DNA of 64,000 nt from Rhodoplanes elegans (GTDB lineage: Bacteria > Pseudomonadota > Alphaproteobacteria > Rhizobiales > Xanthobacteraceae), in NCBI RefSeq assembly GCF_016653355.1, contig NZ_NHSK01000156.1, positions 1 through 64,000 on the forward strand. The letters run 5' to 3'. Positions 61,434 through 64,000 of this stretch are shown here, in pieces (within the stretch, counting starts at the first letter, position 1; every line of letters begins with the position of its first letter). The position numbers and the translations under genes were made by a program. Below the pieces are notes generated by a model. It ran no database searches. It had not been told where the DNA came from and was given only the letters and a program-made list of their open reading frames with translations.

Positions 61434-63796
61434 TGAACGAACAAGTCTCGCCATCAAAAAACCAGAGCAACACCGAGCTCCCGCCGGGCGCATTGATCTT
61501 GCTGCCCGTGCGCAACATGGTGCTGTTTCCCGGCGTTGTGATGCCGCTGACGGTGGGGCGGCCACGCTCTCAGGCCGCCGCCCAGGAAGCATTGCGCGGT
61601 GAGCGGCCGATCGGCATCGTGTTGCAAACCGATCCGACAGTGGACGAGCCGGGCGACGAGCAGCTTCATCGTATCGGCACGGTCGCGGAAATCCTGCGCT
61701 ACGTGACGGCGCCGGACGGCACCCATCATCTGATCGTCCGCGGCACGCGCCGGTTTCGCATCCAAAGCGTCTTGCCAGGATATCCCTTTCTGGCCGCGCA
61801 GGTGGAGGAAATCGGGGAATCCGAAGTTCTCACGCCGGAAATTGAAGGCCGGATGCAATTGCTGCGACAGCGGGCTCACGAGGCCATGCAGCTCTTGCCG
61901 AACGTGCCGGCGGAGCTTGTCGCGGGACTCGACGGAGTTCAGTCCGCCGCGGCGCTGGCCGACTTCGTCGCCAACCTGATGGACATCAAGCCTGCGGATA
62001 AGCAGGACATCCTCGAAACATTCGACGTCAAAACGCGGCTCGACAAGACCATTCGGTTCCTGACCGAGCGGATTCAGGTGCTCCGCATCAGCAAGGAGAT
62101 TGGCGAGCAGACGCAGGAAACACTCAGTACGCAGCAACGCGAGCATATCCTGCGCGAGCAGATGCGACAGATCCAGCGTCAACTCGGCGAATCCGACGAT
62201 CGGTCCGCGGAACTGGAAGAATTGAAGCGCGCCATCGAAGCGGCCGGAATGCCGAAGGAGGTCGAGGATCAGGCCGAGAAGGAGCTGCGGCGTCTCGAGC
62301 GGATGCCGGATGCCGCCGGCGAGTACTCGATGATCCGCACCTATCTCGACTGGCTGATTGAATTGCCGTGGTCAAAGCTTGCCGAGGAGAGAATCGACAT
62401 TCCAGAGGCGCGCCGCATCCTCGACGAGGACCACTACGATCTGGACAAGGTCAAGAAACGCATCCTCGAATACCTCGCGGTGCGCAAGCTCAATCCGGAT
62501 GGCAAGGCGCCTATTCTATGTTTTGTCGGCCCGCCGGGCGTGGGCAAGACCTCGCTCGGCCAGAGCATCGCCCGGGCGACCGGACGTCCCTTCGCGCGCC
62601 TGAGCCTCGGCGGCGTTCACGACGAGGCGGAAATTCGCGGTCACCGCCGAACCTATATCGGTGCGCTGCCCGGCAACATTATTCAGGCCATTCGCAAGGC
62701 AGGCGCCCGCAATCCGGTCCTGATGCTCGATGAGATGGACAAGCTCGGCGCCGGTTTTCACGGCGACCCGTCATCGGCCCTTCTCGAAGTGCTCGATCCC
62801 GAGCAGAACCGCACGTTCCGCGACAACTATCTAGGCCTGCCCTTCGACCTGTCGAAAGTGCTGTTCATCGGAACCGCCAATATTCCGGACAGCATTCCCG
62901 GTCCTCTGCGTGACCGCATGGAGATGATCTCGGTCCCCGGTTACACCGAAGACGAAAAACTGCAGATCGCCAAGCGCTACCTCGTCAAGCGGCAGTTCGA
63001 TGCGGCCGGGCTGAAGCCCGAGCAATGCGAGATCGCCGACGAGGCGCTCCTTGGAATCATCCGGCATTACACGCGGGAAGCCGGCTGCCGTAACCTGGAG
63101 AGAGAAATCGGAGCACTCTGCCGCCACGCTGCGATGCGGATTGCCGAGGGCAAAGATATTGCGGTCAAGATTGGCGAGGAGGACTTGACGACGGTTCTCG
63201 GGCCCCATCGCTTCGAGGATGAAGTCGCGATGCGCACCAGCGTGCCTGGTGTTGCCACCGGACTTGCCTGGACGCCGACCGGCGGCGACATCCTGTTCAT
63301 CGAGGCGGCGCGCGTGCCCGGAAGCGGCAAGCTCATTCTGACGGGGCAACTTGGCGACGTGATGAAGGAGAGTGCGCAGGCGGCACTCAGTCTTGTCAAA
63401 TCCCGTGCCGAGAGCCTCGGTATCGACGTCGCCCAATTCGAAAAGTCCGACGTCCACGTTCATGTGCCTGCCGGTGCCATCCCGAAGGACGGCCCGAGTG
63501 CGGGCGTTGCCATGTTCATCGCCTTGACCTCGCTGCTTACCGGCCGTACGGCACGAAGCGACACCGCGATGACAGGCGAGATTTCGCTTCGTGGACTGGT
63601 TCTTCCGATCGGCGGTGTCAAGGAAAAGGTCCTCGCTGCGGTGCGGGCAGGCATCGAAACGGTCATGCTTCCCGAACGAAACAAGAAGGATCTCGAAGAT
63701 GTCCCTTCTGATGCGCGGCAACGGATCAAATTCGTTTGGATGAAGACCGTTGACGATGCTGTCGCCGCGGCACTTGAACCGCCTAAGGGCAAGTAA
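61430..63796 (+). CDS. lon: Lon ATP-dependent protease
   Basis: 788 residues. LON substrate-binding N-terminus (LILLPVRNMVLFPGVVMPLT), coiled coil, AAA+ with Walker A GPPGVGKTS at residue 367 and Walker B PVLMLDEMDKL, then the Ser-Lys protease domain: Ser690 in PKDGPSAGVAMF and the catalytic Lys in GGVKEKV about 42 residues later. Complete. It is probably an extra copy beside the chromosomal lon. Degrades damaged and regulatory proteins in the cytoplasm. Not a usual member of the gammaproteobacterial cassette. Confidence 0.95.
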   Translation: MMNEQVSPSKNQSNTELPPGALILLPVRNMVLFPGVVMPLTVGRPRSQAAAQEALRGERPIGIVLQTDPTVDEPGDEQLHRIGTVAEILRYVTAPDGTHHLIVRGTRRFRIQSVLPGYPFLAAQVEEIGESEVLTPEIEGRMQLLRQRAHEAMQLLPNVPAELVAGLDGVQSAAALADFVANLMDIKPADKQDILETFDVKTRLDKTIRFLTERIQVLRISKEIGEQTQETLSTQQREHILREQMRQIQRQLGESDDRSAELEELKRAIEAAGMPKEVEDQAEKELRRLERMPDAAGEYSMIRTYLDWLIELPWSKLAEERIDIPEARRILDEDHYDLDKVKKRILEYLAVRKLNPDGKAPILCFVGPPGVGKTSLGQSIARATGRPFARLSLGGVHDEAEIRGHRRTYIGALPGNIIQAIRKAGARNPVLMLDEMDKLGAGFHGDPSSALLEVLDPEQNRTFRDNYLGLPFDLSKVLFIGTANIPDSIPGPLRDRMEMISVPGYTEDEKLQIAKRYLVKRQFDAAGLKPEQCEIADEALLGIIRHYTREAGCRNLEREIGALCRHAAMRIAEGKDIAVKIGEEDLTTVLGPHRFEDEVAMRTSVPGVATGLAWTPTGGDILFIEAARVPGSGKLILTGQLGDVMKESAQAALSLVKSRAESLGIDVAQFEKSDVHVHVPAGAIPKDGPSAGVAMFIALTSLLTGRTARSDTAMTGEISLRGLVLPIGGVKEKVLAAVRAGIETVMLPERNKKDLEDVPSDARQRIKFVWMKTVDDAVAAALEPPKGK

Positions 63797-63810
63797 CGCT
63801 AGCGTCGGCA

Positions 63811-64000
63811 ATGCTGGAATTCGTCATCACCGCATTTGTCACATTCTTTGTGGTGATAGATCCGCTCGGGATTCTCCCGATCTTTATGGCTTTGACCGGA
63901 AAGAAGAGCGTCGGCATCCGGAAGCAAATTGCAGTTCGTGCCATCATTCTCGCTTCCGTAATTTTGATCGCGTTTGCGTTTGCCGGCGACACTGTTTTTC
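63811..64000 (+). CDS. MarC-family membrane protein (cut by window end)
   Basis: First 63 residues. FVITAFVTFFVVIDPLGILP and IFMALTGKKS are the N-terminal helix and loop of the MarC/UPF0056 family, then RAIILASVILIAFAFAGDTV is the second helix. Despite the name MarC is not part of multiple antibiotic resistance; function is unknown. It follows lon by 14 bp and continues the operon. Confidence 0.8.
   Translation, partial: MLEFVITAFVTFFVVIDPLGILPIFMALTGKKSVGIRKQIAVRAIILASVILIAFAFAGDTVF

Larger units (their letters stand above)
39587..64000. mobile_element. Genomic island at guaA 3' end carrying a stress-tolerance cassette
   Basis: Base composition falls right after the guaA stop, an integrase of the guaA-targeting type starts 294 bp later, and further mobility genes follow. 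No second copy of the guaA 3' end was seen in the window, so the right boundary lies beyond 64000. The last 18 kb are protein-quality-control genes. Confidence 0.8.

Noticed and set aside
39587-64000. Second copy of the guaA 3' end inside the window
   Set aside because: No sequence like the last 20 bases of guaA was seen to the right, so the island's right border is placed outside the window.

Overview
The window is chromosomal DNA of a high-GC alphaproteobacterium, most likely of the order Hyphomicrobiales (Rhizobiales). This rests on very GC-rich coding sequence, an Omp25-type porin, rhizobial-style intergenic palindromes and the types of tRNA and housekeeping genes present; no species can be named from sequence alone. 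Three kinds of territory alternate: host backbone (1-4438, 21.9-39.6 kb), a compact phage-like element in a tRNA gene (4439-21851), and a lower-GC genomic island beginning at the 3' end of guaA (39587) and running off the right edge.

Backbone. An S10 carboxypeptidase, a two-gene polyamine operon (pyruvoyl arginine decarboxylase plus agmatinase, giving arginine to agmatine to putrescine), a class 3 lipase, modA, a PAP2 phosphatase, a GT39-type glycosyltransferase, a metabolite:H+ symporter, small exported proteins, a SAM methyltransferase, rlmB, tRNA-Tyr, an outer-membrane beta-barrel, tRNA-Gly, a MarR regulator with a membrane protein, an RsmB-like m5C methyltransferase, an Aat-like transferase and guaA.

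Element 1 (about 17.4 kb). A 45-bp direct repeat of the 3' part of tRNA-Gln(CTG) brackets an integrase, an excisionase-like gene, a replication initiator with six iterons inside its own coding sequence, zinc-ribbon proteins, a prohead protease, DUF3168, gp10-like and connector proteins, a tape measure, and a control region with a ribbon-helix-helix gene and palindromic operators. No terminase, portal, major capsid or lysis gene is seen. It is therefore either a reduced prophage or a phage-satellite-like element.

Element 2 (guaA island). Its left part is a recombination zone: integrase, AlpA, an exported carboxymuconolactone-decarboxylase-family protein, a truncated cytochrome P460 gene, a second integrase, and an IS110 transposase broken by an 8-bp duplication. 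From about 46 kb it becomes a dense protein-quality-control cassette in two divergent operons. Leftward: three small heat-shock proteins, a DegP-like protease, two M16 peptidases, DUF5335 and a membrane protein. Rightward: HdeD, a CbpA/CbpM pair, FtsH, rhomboid, SDH-type Clp-fold protease, PsiE, thioredoxin, Dps, an HPF-sigma fusion, Hsp20, Lon and MarC. The content matches the transmissible locus of stress tolerance / protein quality control (tLST/LHR/TLPQC) described in Gammaproteobacteria, but no ClpG/ClpK disaggregase is visible and Lon, rhomboid and the HPF-sigma fusion are present. An FNR/FixK-type palindrome lies between the two operons.
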